In this document: positions 1 to 8,178 of the stretch, in pieces
Position numbering within the stretch: the stretch's first letter is position 1
How the letters are laid out: each line of letters begins with the position of its first letter
Assembly: GCA_963725275.1 (NCBI GenBank)
Contig: CAVRXS010000005.1
Span: forward strand, 124,001-188,000
Origin: Bog-756 sp963725275
GTDB lineage: Bacteria > Actinomycetota > Acidimicrobiia > Acidimicrobiales > RAAP-2
Direction: 5' to 3'
Length of the DNA stretch: 64,000 nucleotides
The notes under the pieces: model-generated
The model's database searches: none
What the model saw: only the letters and a program-made list of their open reading frames with translations
What the model was told of the DNA's origin: nothing
Translations under genes and position numbers: made by a program

Positions 1-241
1 CTCGCACTGCATCGGCATCACGCATGACGTCGTGTCCTGCCACCCGCGATTCGCCGGCATCGGCAGTGATCAAGGTTGACAGAATGCGGACGATGGTCGT
101 CTTGCCGGCTCCGTTTGGCCCTAAGAGAGCGAAGATCGTACCCTCGGGGACGGAGAGATCGACTCGCTCGAGGACGCGCACCTCACCGAACGACTTGCAG
201 AGTTCCTTCGCAACAATCGCAGAGTGACGCGTGGCGCTCAC
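1..241 (-). CDS. ABC transporter ATP-binding protein, DrrA-like (3' part beyond the window)
   Basis: Only the first 80 codons lie in the window; the gene runs off the left edge. Read on the minus strand from a GTG at 241, the protein opens with a typical drug-exporter ATPase N-terminus and contains a Walker A motif GPNGAGKTT at about residues 41-49, followed by the 'GxxxVAGHDV' strand seen in DrrA/CcmA-type ATPases. The GTG overlaps the stop of the upstream GbsR-like regulator (TGA at 238-240), so the two are translationally coupled in one operon. By family this would energise export of a hydrophobic compound with an ABC-2 permease that must lie to the left. Substrate cannot be inferred. Confidence 0.85.
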   Translation of the reverse strand, partial: MSATRHSAIVAKELCKSFGEVRVLERVDLSVPEGTIFALLGPNGAGKTTIVRILSTLITADAGESRVAGHDVMRDADAVR

Positions 242-750
242 GGCCGATCCCGACGGGCCGTCTTTGTGGGATCCTGCTCAGAGCGTGCGAGCGCCGCCCG
301 GCGCACCTCCCATTCCTGCTGCAAGCGGGGCATCTGCTCGATGAGGAACTCAGCAAAGGCAGCGAGTTCCACCAGTACGGCGCGCCGCTCCTCTGGCGCA
401 CCCCGAAGGACCTCGAGCCCCTCTCGCGTCAGCGCGGCCAACTCCTCGTACTCAGAGACGTCCATGCCTAACGACTCTTGCGTGCTCAGATCGATCCGCA
501 CCCGATCCATCCGCTCGCCCGCTACGCGTGTCCGGCGCACCGTCTTCGAGGTCTCGAGGACCTTGACCGCACTGGCGATGGCACTCCGGCTCGCCAGCAG
601 CGCCTCGGCCAGCTCGCCGACGCTCTGCTCCGGCGGATCGCAGACGGTCAAATAGCCGGCCAGGCGCCCGACCATGGGTGGATACCCGTACCGGCGTGCG
701 TAGAACCGACCCATGTGATCGGCGAAGGTGATCTCAGCGTCCGTAGCCAC
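238..750 (-). CDS. GbsR/MarR-family transcriptional regulator
   Basis: A 170-residue winged-helix protein. The N-terminal stretch with FADHMGRFYARRYGYPPMVG is characteristic of the GbsR branch of MarR regulators, and the helix-turn-helix covers about residues 40-95 (SVGELAEALLASRSAIASAV). The C-terminal part is an Arg/Glu-rich helical dimerisation region. The start is GTG at 750, only six bases downstream of a good -10 hexamer, so the message is probably leaderless. Its stop overlaps the start of the ABC ATPase by three bases. Inference: a local regulator of the exporter it precedes; the ligand is unknown. Confidence 0.8.
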   Translation of the reverse strand: MATDAEITFADHMGRFYARRYGYPPMVGRLAGYLTVCDPPEQSVGELAEALLASRSAIASAVKVLETSKTVRRTRVAGERMDRVRIDLSTQESLGMDVSEYEELAALTREGLEVLRGAPEERRAVLVELAAFAEFLIEQMPRLQQEWEVRRAALARSEQDPTKTARRDRP

Positions 751-756
751 AAACTC

Positions 757-793
757 ACTATACAGAAAAGACAGAAATCACACAAATATGTGT
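757..793 (-). promoter_or_regulatory. Leaderless promoter with palindromic operator for the GbsR-ABC operon
   Basis: Reading leftwards, TTGTGT (785-780), a 17-base spacer and TATAGT (762-757) form a near-consensus sigma-70-type promoter. The -10 ends six bases before the GTG start codon, placing the transcription start at or next to the codon. The inverted repeat ACACA-AATA-TGTGT (780-793) covers the -35 element and is a natural operator for the regulator encoded immediately downstream (autoregulation is inference). Confidence 0.6.
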
Positions 794-838
794 TATCCAC
801 GCCATGAGCAGGAGCCTGGGGTCGCGCAGCGTTCGCAA

Positions 839-1909
839 TCACGCTTTCCATACACGGAGGCCGCTGCGGCTCAGACGGATCGGAATGATCTGGAAGAGCG
901 GGTCGGTCTGGCGCAGTGCGCGCAACAGCTCACGTTTCGCACGCATGTCCGGTCCGCACAGCACGGTGATGCTTCCGCCTTCGCCTCCGGCTCCGTTCAC
1001 CTTCCATCCCATCGCGCCGTGAGCGGCGGCAACCTCGATGGCGGCGTCTGCTTCCTCGCTGACCAAGCCGTTGTGCAAGCGACGCTGAGCGTCAGTGTTC
1101 TCCGTCATCGATCGTCCGAGCGCCCGGAAGTCGGCGGCGCACACGGCGTCTCGCGCCAGCCCGGCGGCTTGGCGTAACTCTTCAAGGTGAGAGGAGTGCT
1201 CGCCTTCCGTGGCGAGGCCGGCGATCACCTGGTCATGAACTTCGGATGAGAGGTGGGTGCGCCCGAGGAACACCAGGAGCAGCCGTCGTTCCAGCTCCCA
1301 CCACACGGTATTCGGCAGCTCGAGCTGGGTCACCGAAGCACGTGGGTAGGAGGAGATTTCGATGTAGTTGATGCCTCCATAGGCCGCGCACAGCTGATCT
1401 TGGACACCTGACTGGATCCCCAACCGGTCGACCTCGATCCGATGGGCAGTGGAGGCGACTTCGTGAATGCTCATCCGGCCCGGGGTGAGCGAGTCGAGCG
1501 CGCCGATCAGCGCAACGGTCGCCGAGGCCGACGTCCCTGTCGAACATCCGGCCGGCACCTCCGAAAAGATACCGAGTTCCAACGACACGTCGTCGGGTAG
1601 CCCAACCTGGTCGATGGCCGCTTCGAGGAGAGGATGACGGTCAGGAAGAGCAGAAGGATCGAATCCGTACCGCTCGCTGTAGTTTTCGGCATCCAGCACG
1701 ATCCGGTGGGGAAGTGCTCCGATCGGGTGCGTCTTGACCTGCACCTCGACGTACGGGGACACGCCGATGTTGAAGACCTTGCCATGCCCGGCAAACCACG
1801 TATCGGTCCACCCACCGTTGTCGCAGATGCGGATCGGAGCCACGGCATTGACCACTTGCAGAGCGACCGGTGGATCGTCCACGTCATCGATCATGCCCCA
1901 CACGAGCAT
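839..1909 (-). CDS. GHMP-family sugar kinase, fucokinase-like
   Basis: About 356 residues. The sugar-binding motif DNGGWTDT near the N-terminus resembles the GGWTDT/GGWSDT motif of L-fucokinase-type GHMP kinases. The ATP-binding glycine-rich motif is GCSTGTSASATVALIGAL, and the C-terminal motif 3 is KVNGAGGEGGSITVL. Expected reaction is ATP-dependent phosphorylation of a sugar at C1; the substrate cannot be named. I chose ATG 1909, which has AGGG upstream; the frame is open to an ATG at 2041, but that extra N-terminus is arginine-rich and unlike the family. It follows the ECF41 sigma gene on the same strand by 18-150 bases, so it may be the last gene of that operon. No sugar-nucleotide genes are adjacent. 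Confidence 0.75.
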   Translation of the reverse strand: MLVWGMIDDVDDPPVALQVVNAVAPIRICDNGGWTDTWFAGHGKVFNIGVSPYVEVQVKTHPIGALPHRIVLDAENYSERYGFDPSALPDRHPLLEAAIDQVGLPDDVSLELGIFSEVPAGCSTGTSASATVALIGALDSLTPGRMSIHEVASTAHRIEVDRLGIQSGVQDQLCAAYGGINYIEISSYPRASVTQLELPNTVWWELERRLLLVFLGRTHLSSEVHDQVIAGLATEGEHSSHLEELRQAAGLARDAVCAADFRALGRSMTENTDAQRRLHNGLVSEEADAAIEVAAAHGAMGWKVNGAGGEGGSITVLCGPDMRAKRELLRALRQTDPLFQIIPIRLSRSGLRVWKA

Positions 1910-2059
1910 CGGCTTGCCCTGTCGGGAGTATTGCCGAACCGGTCGATCGAGCACTTCAGCACTCCTGATGAGCGGGCAAATTCGCCTGATTCGAGCATCT
2001 CTGACACGAAGCAGTGAGACGGCTCGCCTCTCGGGCCTCATCGAGCGGGTAGGTCGCAG

Positions 2060-2923
2060 TCACCGCCGCAGTTCCGCCACCTCTTCCAGTCGTCCCAGCT
2101 TGTTCGGATTGCGGATGGCGTAGATCCGGGTGATCAGGGCACTCTCGATGACCAGACTCACAGCGGTATGGTCGCCAGAGACAGTGAACATGGCACCGGG
2201 CATGCCATTGAGCGAGGCGGTCGTCGCTACCAGGTCTGAGAGGTCCGCCACGCGGGCGAGGAACGCCAGCACCTTCTCGGCCCCGATGAGCGGCTTCCGA
2301 GCAGCCGGCACCAGACCGCCACCATCGGCGATCAACACCACATCCGGGGCAAGCACCTCCATAAGTCCCTGAACGTCGCCGGAGATAACGGCCGCCAAGA
2401 ACTTCTGGAGGGTTGCCTCCTGCTCGGCTCGGTCCACCTGCATCCGAGGCCGTCGCGCTGCCACGTGCTGGCGGGCACGGTGCGCGATCTGTCGGACCGC
2501 GGTCGGGGTCTTGCCCACGATCTCGGCGATCTCGTCATATGGAGTCTCGAACACCTCGTGCAGTACGAACACTGCCCGCTCGGCCGGACCGAGGGTCTCC
2601 AGCACCGTGAGCATGGCAATGGAGACGTTCACCGCTAGCTCGGCGTCCTCGGCCACATCCGGACTGGTCAGCAACGGCTCGGGCAGCCATTCCCCGACGT
2701 AGTCCTCACGCTGGCGGGACACCGTTCTGAGCCGGTTCAGCGCCTGCCGGGTCACCATGCGGATCAGATACGCCCGCGGGTGGCGCACTTCCGTCTGGTC
2801 CACATTGGCCCACCGCAGCCAGGTCTCCTGGAGGACGTCCTCGGCGTCGACCGCAGAGCCGAGCATTTCGTAGGCGACGGTGAAGAGCAGGCCGCGATGG
2901 GTGACGAACGGGTCGTCGGTCAT
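2060..2923 (-). CDS. ECF41-family RNA polymerase sigma factor with C-terminal SnoaL-like domain
   Basis: 287 residues: sigma region 2 at about residues 5-70 (DAEDVLQETWLRW), region 4 at about 105-160, and a SnoaL-like C-terminal extension from about 165. It carries the three signatures of the ECF41 group: WLPEPL in the linker, DGGGL in the extension and a terminal NPNKL. In this family the extension, not an anti-sigma protein, modulates activity in cis. Its ATG overlaps the stop of the upstream CxxC protein by four bases, the conserved ECF41 partner arrangement. A matching ECF41-type promoter lies upstream of the pair, so autoregulation is expected. Confidence 0.9.
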   Translation of the reverse strand: MTDDPFVTHRGLLFTVAYEMLGSAVDAEDVLQETWLRWANVDQTEVRHPRAYLIRMVTRQALNRLRTVSRQREDYVGEWLPEPLLTSPDVAEDAELAVNVSIAMLTVLETLGPAERAVFVLHEVFETPYDEIAEIVGKTPTAVRQIAHRARQHVAARRPRMQVDRAEQEATLQKFLAAVISGDVQGLMEVLAPDVVLIADGGGLVPAARKPLIGAEKVLAFLARVADLSDLVATTASLNGMPGAMFTVSGDHTAVSLVIESALITRIYAIRNPNKLGRLEEVAELRR

Positions 2924-3514
2924 GCCGACGAGGCTGAGGCGAGCGGCTTGAGCTCACAGGCGGCCGAGAACTCCTGCGACTCGATGCCCATCGCGACGTT
3001 GGAGCGGGCCATGAGGTTGGCCAGCCCAACGAACATGGTCAGCTCCACGAGGGCGGCCGGGCCAAGCGCCTTCAGCAACCTGGCAGACAGTTCGTCGGTG
3101 ACAGTCGGTGGCGTCTGCGTCATGGCTTCGGCGTACTCCATCACGTCTCGCTCGAGCGGCGTGAATACGTCTGATACGCGCCAGCGGGGCACCTCACGCG
3201 CCTTGTGTACGTCGAGTCCTTGGTTGTGGGCGTTGAAGTACCCGAAATCGAGACAAAAACTGCAGCCGATCAGGCTGGCCGTCGCCATGTGGGCGAACGA
3301 CTTCAGGTTCTCGTCGCACCGGTCCCATTTCTGGGCCTTACGGCCAATGCTGAAGCTCGACTTCAGCACCTTCCGGTTGTGCCATGCCACGCCGACCGGC
3401 TCGGGCACCTCGCCGAACATCTTGCGGGGACATCCGCTTGACCATCGCGCCGTAAAGTCCGGTTAGCTCTGCCTTGGGGATCCTGCTGCCTGACCTGATG
3501 TCTCCTCCGATCAA
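2920..3514 (-). CDS. Carboxymuconolactone decarboxylase/AhpD-like protein, ECF41 partner (one inserted base)
   Basis: AhpD-fold protein with the redox motif GCSFCLDFGYFNAHNQG (CxxC followed by His), as in the carboxymuconolactone-decarboxylase-like proteins that accompany ECF41 sigma factors. Probably a peroxidase- or reductase-like enzyme; its substrate is unknown. The intact frame begins at ATG 3420, but the conserved N-terminus (RIPKAELTGLYGAMVKRMS) is encoded just upstream in another frame; removing one C near 3429 joins them. The true start is uncertain: no ATG is available, and TTG 3514 or a codon just after the GGAGGAG at 3503-3509 is possible. Confidence 0.8.
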
Positions 3515-3530
3515 TTGCTCTCGGCACAGA

Positions 3531-3557
3531 GACACCGGTCACGCAACGAATGTGACA
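3531..3557 (-). promoter_or_regulatory. ECF41-type promoter upstream of the CxxC protein-sigma operon
   Basis: On the minus strand TGTCACA (3557-3551) is followed by exactly 16 bases and then TGTC (3534-3531). The published ECF41 target consensus is TGTCACA-N16-CGTC, so this is a full -35 and a 3/4 -10 match at the correct spacing. It lies directly upstream of the operon that encodes the sigma factor, as expected for an autoregulated ECF41 system. Confidence 0.75.
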
Positions 3558-3675
3558 CCTAGGGGAATATTGCTGCCAGCCGTGGTGAAGCAGAGTCCCC
3601 GGCGGCTTCCTCGTGGTCGGCCCGGGACGACACCCCGTATCTGAGATGAGCCGGGCACACCCTGGGCCAATCCGG

Positions 3676-4800
3676 TCAGGTCGGGATGGTCCGGACGAGG
3701 GCGCCGGATCCGGTCTCCAGCTCGGTGAGCGATCCAGATGCAGCAGTAGAATTGGGGTTGTTGGCTCCGTTGCGACTGACCACCCACATGTTGGTACCAG
3801 CCACCGCCATCGCACTGAGGTTCGAGAAGTAGTACGGACCGTTGGTGTTGCACATGTACCAGCTCGGCACTCCAGTCGTCGCCGAGAGCTTCGTGACCAT
3901 CGGGCTCGAGCCGTACGGAGTAATGACAAACGCATAGCCCGCGTATGTGACGGTGACCGACGGCTGTCCGAAGCCATAGGAACCATCTGAGTCGTTGAAC
4001 GAACGCGTGACGGAGAGCGGAGATTCGTCCAGCTCGGTCACGGCGTTGCTTGCCGAATCGGCGACCCACACGTGCCCGCTGCTGATCCCGATCCCGTCGG
4101 GCCGGTCGAGACCCGACCCAGCGACATGGGCCACCAAATGACCAGTCGCCAAGTTGATCTCGGTGACTCCGTTGCTCCCTCTGTCAGAAACGAAAGCGTC
4201 CCCACCGTCGGCAGCGACTGCATCGGGACTGTCGAATCCGTACGTCGGGCCGCTGGCCACCCGCTCCACCGCACCCGTCGCGGCATCGATCTCGGTGACC
4301 GAACCCTTCGAGGTCGCGTTCCCGGCGTTCACCACGAGGATTGTTCCACCCGATCTGGCGAGAGCCACGGGATCGGAAAAGCCATACTGGCTGCCGGTCA
4401 GGACGGTGATCGCATTCCCGCTTCCCGCACTGAGCTCCGTGATTGATCCGGTCGCGTTGGCGACAAAAAGGACGGCTCCATCGGCGATGATCGCGTCGGG
4501 TGCGTCAAAGCTGTATGGCGTGCCGTGGAAGGTGTGAAGCCAGGCTCCATTTGTGGGATCGATTTCGGTCACCGAGTTTCCAGCTCGGTTCGTGACCCAA
4601 ATGTGTCCGGCGGCGTACGCGATGCCGCTCGGCGCATCGAACTCATGTCCATTCGACGGTGGGACGGAAGCCGGTGCTGCTGTCGCGGGAGTACTCGACA
4701 ACCCGGCGCCGGTCACGAGGATGGCCAGAGTCAGGGTTGCGAGTGCAGTAACTGCCCAAGTGCGTGCGGAAACAGTGATCGACCAGTCGCGAACGGTCAT
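3676..4800 (-). CDS. Secreted NHL/SMP-30-like beta-propeller protein
   Basis: 374 residues. An N-terminal hydrophobic segment (VTALATLTLAILVTGAGL, about residues 17-34) followed by ATAAPA is a Sec signal peptide. The rest is a run of about 40-50-residue blades, each with 'Y.FD.PDAI/VAADG' then a strand and a closing 'VTEI(D/N)' or 'LTELE' (SVTEID, SITELS, SVTEID, GVTEIN, AVTELD, SLTELE). This is the pattern of secreted six- or seven-bladed propellers. No catalytic residues are identifiable; binding or structural role is likely. ATG 4800 has GAGGCAA upstream. It stands alone between the ECF41 promoter and tRNA-Ser. Confidence 0.7.
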   Translation of the reverse strand: MTVRDWSITVSARTWAVTALATLTLAILVTGAGLSSTPATAAPASVPPSNGHEFDAPSGIAYAAGHIWVTNRAGNSVTEIDPTNGAWLHTFHGTPYSFDAPDAIIADGAVLFVANATGSITELSAGSGNAITVLTGSQYGFSDPVALARSGGTILVVNAGNATSKGSVTEIDAATGAVERVASGPTYGFDSPDAVAADGGDAFVSDRGSNGVTEINLATGHLVAHVAGSGLDRPDGIGISSGHVWVADSASNAVTELDESPLSVTRSFNDSDGSYGFGQPSVTVTYAGYAFVITPYGSSPMVTKLSATTGVPSWYMCNTNGPYYFSNLSAMAVAGTNMWVVSRNGANNPNSTAASGSLTELETGSGALVRTIPT

Positions 4801-4860
4801 ATTGTTGCCTCGCTTCCTTGAGCTGCTTCCCTTGGGTGATGTCCTACTACGGATCGCGAG

Positions 4861-4945
4861 CGGAGGGAGTGGGATTCGAACCCACGGTGCCTTGCGACAC
4901 AACGGTTTTCGAGACCGTCCGATTAGTCCACTCTCGCATCCCTCC
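4861..4945 (-). tRNA. tRNA-Ser (anticodon CGA)
   Basis: The minus strand folds into a class II tRNA: acceptor arms GGAGGGA/TCCCTCC, anticodon loop with CGA, a long variable arm, and T arm GTGGG-TTCGAAT-CCCAC. Discriminator base is G; no CCA is encoded. Reads UCG codons, common in this GC-rich genome. The 213 bases between it and the permease gene at 5159 show nothing I can name. Confidence 0.95.
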
Positions 4946-5158
4946 AACACATAACTCTTGTTCCCGGTCCTGCTGGCCCTTACGTGTTTGGCCCAGTTCG
5001 GCAACCGTAGGGCCCTGGCAACACGAAATTCCAATGGTACAGGCACGGCGCGCGACACCTGACCGGGTCTGAGCGCCGGTGGGTCGGGCGTCCGAGGGAG
5101 GACGTCCCTGGAGCCGGTACTGAATCGGGGCCGCCGTTCCGGTTGTGCGGGAGCCCGC

Positions 5159-6379
5159 TCAGGCGTCCCGCTTCACCATTCGCCAGGCACCGAGGGCCGT
5201 CCAGCCGACCAGCCAGGCGATGATGACGCAGACGGCCGCCGTCCTCGACTCGGGCACCAGGAGGGAGGTGCCCTGGCCGCCGTCGGGTCCGCCACCTCCT
5301 CCGAAGACGAATCCGAGAGTCGACGGTTCGAGGTGGGCGACGGCCAGCCCGACGACCGATCGCTGGAGATTGATCATGTGGGGGATGTTTGCCCGCGACA
5401 GGATCGGGGTGAGGACGATCTCGAGCACGATCATCAGGATCACGGCGACGGTCCGCTGTCCGAGCAGTGATCCGAGTCCGAGCCCGACGATGAAGCCGAC
5501 GACCACCTCGAGTTCGATCCAGAGGCCGGTACGGACCATGAGCCCGATCGAGGGTGACAGGAAGATCTTCGAGTAGGCCGAATAGTCGAGTTGGGCGATC
5601 TGTACCGCCGCCGCCCTGACCATCGCCGGCGTCGGCGTCGTCGACACGCTGGATCCGCCCGGGCCGTTTTGGACGAACTTGCCTCCACCGCCACCCCCAC
5701 CCCCGGGGCTGTTGCAGGGCAAGTTGTTGACGACGTTGAGAAGGCTGCTGTTGGGCCCGGGACCGTTTGGCCCGAGGCGGAGCGGGAAGTCACACGCCAC
5801 CTCGTTGGCGTGGTCAGCGGCCCAGTGCTGAAACCCGACTTCGGAAAGTCCGGCAGGCACGTTGACGCCCTGATAGCTGACCTGGGTGGGTGCGGCGAAC
5901 ACGCAGACAGCACAGACGATGGTGAACCCGATGGCGACCATCGAGACAACGATGGACAGACCGGCCGGTATCCGTGCGAGGTAGAGCGCCAACCGCGAAC
6001 GGCCGGTGACCACCAGATGGCGGAACATCCCCTCGGTGAGGTCGACCGATCCGGCCGTGCAGCCCAAGGTGGCGGCCACGATGAAGCCGAAGACATAGAG
6101 CACACCGGCCACAAGGGCGTTGAAGATGTCCGACCCGCCGGCTGGCCCGAAGGACTTCGGTGCGATGGCGTGCGCCAGGAGGCGGATGACGAGAAAGACT
6201 GTGGGGAGGACGATGGTGACGAAGATCAGGGCCGCCATGAGACCCCGGCGCTTCCGCAACTCCATGAACCGCGTAGCGATCATCCCACCGGTCGGGATCC
6301 ACGAGCCCCGCCGGTCGGCAGAGTGACCGGACGGGATCGGCGCCGGCGCCGAGGTCATCACGTCAGTGGTGGTAGTCAT
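5159..6379 (-). CDS. ABC-2 type transporter permease
   Basis: About 406 residues from ATG 6379, which overlaps the stop of the ATPase gene. Predicted membrane segments: one at about 55-75, then about 95-120, 145-175, and three after residue 270 ending in a C-terminal helix (AAVCVIIAWLVGWTALGAW). Between segments 3 and 4 is an unusually long extracytoplasmic loop with eight consecutive glycines (positions 5680-5705) flanked by two cysteines (VACDF, LPCNS) that could form a disulfide. With the ATPase it forms an exporter of unknown substrate; the upstream histidine kinase/response regulator pair is the likely controller. Confidence 0.8.
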   Translation of the reverse strand: MTTTTDVMTSAPAPIPSGHSADRRGSWIPTGGMIATRFMELRKRRGLMAALIFVTIVLPTVFLVIRLLAHAIAPKSFGPAGGSDIFNALVAGVLYVFGFIVAATLGCTAGSVDLTEGMFRHLVVTGRSRLALYLARIPAGLSIVVSMVAIGFTIVCAVCVFAAPTQVSYQGVNVPAGLSEVGFQHWAADHANEVACDFPLRLGPNGPGPNSSLLNVVNNLPCNSPGGGGGGGGKFVQNGPGGSSVSTTPTPAMVRAAAVQIAQLDYSAYSKIFLSPSIGLMVRTGLWIELEVVVGFIVGLGLGSLLGQRTVAVILMIVLEIVLTPILSRANIPHMINLQRSVVGLAVAHLEPSTLGFVFGGGGGPDGGQGTSLLVPESRTAAVCVIIAWLVGWTALGAWRMVKRDA

Positions 6380-7353
6380 TCGGACGCTCCCAATCGGCTG
6401 GTGACCTGTAGGAACCACGACTCGAGAGAGGTCTGTACCTCCTGGAGCCTGTAGACCGAGATTCCGCCTCCCACGAGGACACGGTTGATCTCGGCGATGA
6501 CGTCGCGGTCCGTTCCGGCCGGCAGGGTGATCCCCAGATTGAGGGGCCCGATCTCGACGCGCCCACCGATGCCGGTTCCCTTGAGCAGTTCACCGGCTCT
6601 CGACGGTTCGGAGCATTCGACTTCCACGACGAAGGACGATCCGGCCAGCAGGTCGGTGATCGCTCCCTGGCGGATGACCTTGCCCCGGTCCACGATGGCC
6701 ACCGCGTTACAGGTCCGCTCGACCTCGTCCAGCAGGTGGGAGGAGAGCACGACGGTACGGCCCTCGGCCACCAGCGAGAGGATCATGTCGCGCATGTCCT
6801 GCATCCCGGCCGGGTCCAGCCCGTTCATCGGTTCGTCCAGGATGAGGAGCTGTGGGTCTCCGAGCAGGCATGCAGCGACGCCGAGCCGTTGCCGCATGCC
6901 CATCGAGTACTTCGAGACCTTGTCGTCGGCCCGGTGCAGGATCCCGACCCGCTCGAGGGCCGGCGCGATCCGCTCCTTTGCTTCCGGCTCCCGTGCTGCG
7001 GCCAGGATCTGGAGGTTCTGTCTGCCGGTGAGATGTCCGTGGAACCGGGGCTCGTCGACGATCGCTCCGACCCGGGCGAGCGCGGCCGCACGGTACCGGG
7101 GAACGGAGTGTCCGAGCAGTTGCATCGAGCCGCTGTCGGCACGGGTCAGCCCGAGCAGGACTCGGATGAGCGTTGTCTTGCCCGCGCCGTTGGGCCCGAG
7201 ATAGCCGAAGGCGCACCCTCGGGGGACGAGGAGCTCGACACCGTTGACCGCGATGTTCTCGCCGAACCGCTTGGTGAGCCCATGGGTCTCGACGGCCCAC
7301 TCGCTGTCAGAGTCGCTGCGGCCCTCGGTCGGTCTGGACATGGTGAGGGTCAT
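6376..7353 (-). CDS. ABC transporter ATP-binding protein
   Basis: About 325 residues. Walker A GPNGAGKTT at about residues 54-62, signature YSMGMRQRLG at about 150, Walker B LLILDEPMNGLDPAG, and H-loop VVLSSHLLDEVE. This is the drug/antibiotic-export subfamily that pairs with ABC-2 permeases; the permease gene overlaps its stop by four bases. The last 80 residues form the regulatory extension typical of such ATPases. Start choice lies among ATG 7362, 7353 and 7341; no strong ribosome-binding site discriminates them. Confidence 0.85.
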   Translation of the reverse strand: MTLTMSRPTEGRSDSDSEWAVETHGLTKRFGENIAVNGVELLVPRGCAFGYLGPNGAGKTTLIRVLLGLTRADSGSMQLLGHSVPRYRAAALARVGAIVDEPRFHGHLTGRQNLQILAAAREPEAKERIAPALERVGILHRADDKVSKYSMGMRQRLGVAACLLGDPQLLILDEPMNGLDPAGMQDMRDMILSLVAEGRTVVLSSHLLDEVERTCNAVAIVDRGKVIRQGAITDLLAGSSFVVEVECSEPSRAGELLKGTGIGGRVEIGPLNLGITLPAGTDRDVIAEINRVLVGGGISVYRLQEVQTSLESWFLQVTSRLGASE

Positions 7354-7521
7354 CGGGGACATCCGGTTGGGAGCATGCGTCAAAGGGTACGACAGCCAAT
7401 TCGCAGATGGAATGCGGCTAGCGGGTGATTCGAGGTGGGGTAATCCCCCGATCCGGGGATGCACCGCTGACCGACGGTAGTGGAGAAACCCCCGCTATCC
7501 GAACCGTCCACACCTGAGTGG

Positions 7522-8172
7522 TCATGCCTCGAGGTAGCGGAGCACCGCGAGGACCCGTCGGTGGTCCGACTGCGAGACGGGCAGATCCAGCTTGGAGAAG
7601 ATGTTGGTCACGTGCTTCTCGACCGCCCCCTCCGACACGCAGAGGGAGTCGGCGATTGCCGTATTGGTCCGTCCTTCCGCCATCAGGGAGAGCACGTCCC
7701 GCTCGCGAGCCGTCAGCACGGAGATCGAGTCCCGCTGTCGCGAGGCGCCCATGAGCTGGGTGACGACTTCCGGGTCCAGGGCCGTTCCCCCAGAGGCCAC
7801 ACGTTCCAGGGCCTCGACGAACTGGCTCACCTCGGCCACGCGGTCCTTCAGGAGGTAGCCGATGCCTGCTGCATCGTTGCCCAGGAGCTCTTCGGCATAC
7901 CGGGTCTCGATGTACTGCGAGAACATCAGGATGGCCAGACCCTGATGCTGACTGCGGAGTTCGATCGCCGCCCGGAGCCCTTCGTCAGTGAACGACGGTG
8001 GCATCCGGATGTCGACCACTGCCACATCCGGTCGTTCGTGCTCGATCGCAGCCCGGAGCGCGTCGGCGTCGGCGACCGCGGCGGTGATCTCGAAGCCGCG
8101 GTCCAGGAGCAGCTGGACGAGTCCGTCGCGCAGGATGACCGAATCCTCCGCAATGGCAACTCGGAGGGGCAC
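7522..8172 (-). CDS. NarL/LuxR-family response regulator
   Basis: 216 residues: receiver domain at about 1-120 with the acidic pair ED at residues 9-10, phospho-acceptor Asp in VAVVDIRMPP (about residue 54) and Lys in YLLKD (about 107); LuxR-type helix-turn-helix at about 150-210 (LTARERDVLSLMAEGRTNTA). It starts seven bases after the histidine kinase stop, so the two form an operon and a cognate pair. The ABC exporter begins about 170 bases further downstream on the same strand and is the most likely target. Confidence 0.9.
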   Translation of the reverse strand: MPLRVAIAEDSVILRDGLVQLLLDRGFEITAAVADADALRAAIEHERPDVAVVDIRMPPSFTDEGLRAAIELRSQHQGLAILMFSQYIETRYAEELLGNDAAGIGYLLKDRVAEVSQFVEALERVASGGTALDPEVVTQLMGASRQRDSISVLTARERDVLSLMAEGRTNTAIADSLCVSEGAVEKHVTNIFSKLDLPVSQSDHRRVLAVLRYLEA

Positions 8173-8178
8173 GGTCGG

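Noticed and set aside
4553..4954. Plus-strand frame running through tRNA-Ser at 4861-4945
   Set aside because: It overlaps the complete tRNA and the well-supported minus-strand propeller gene and has no recognisable motif.
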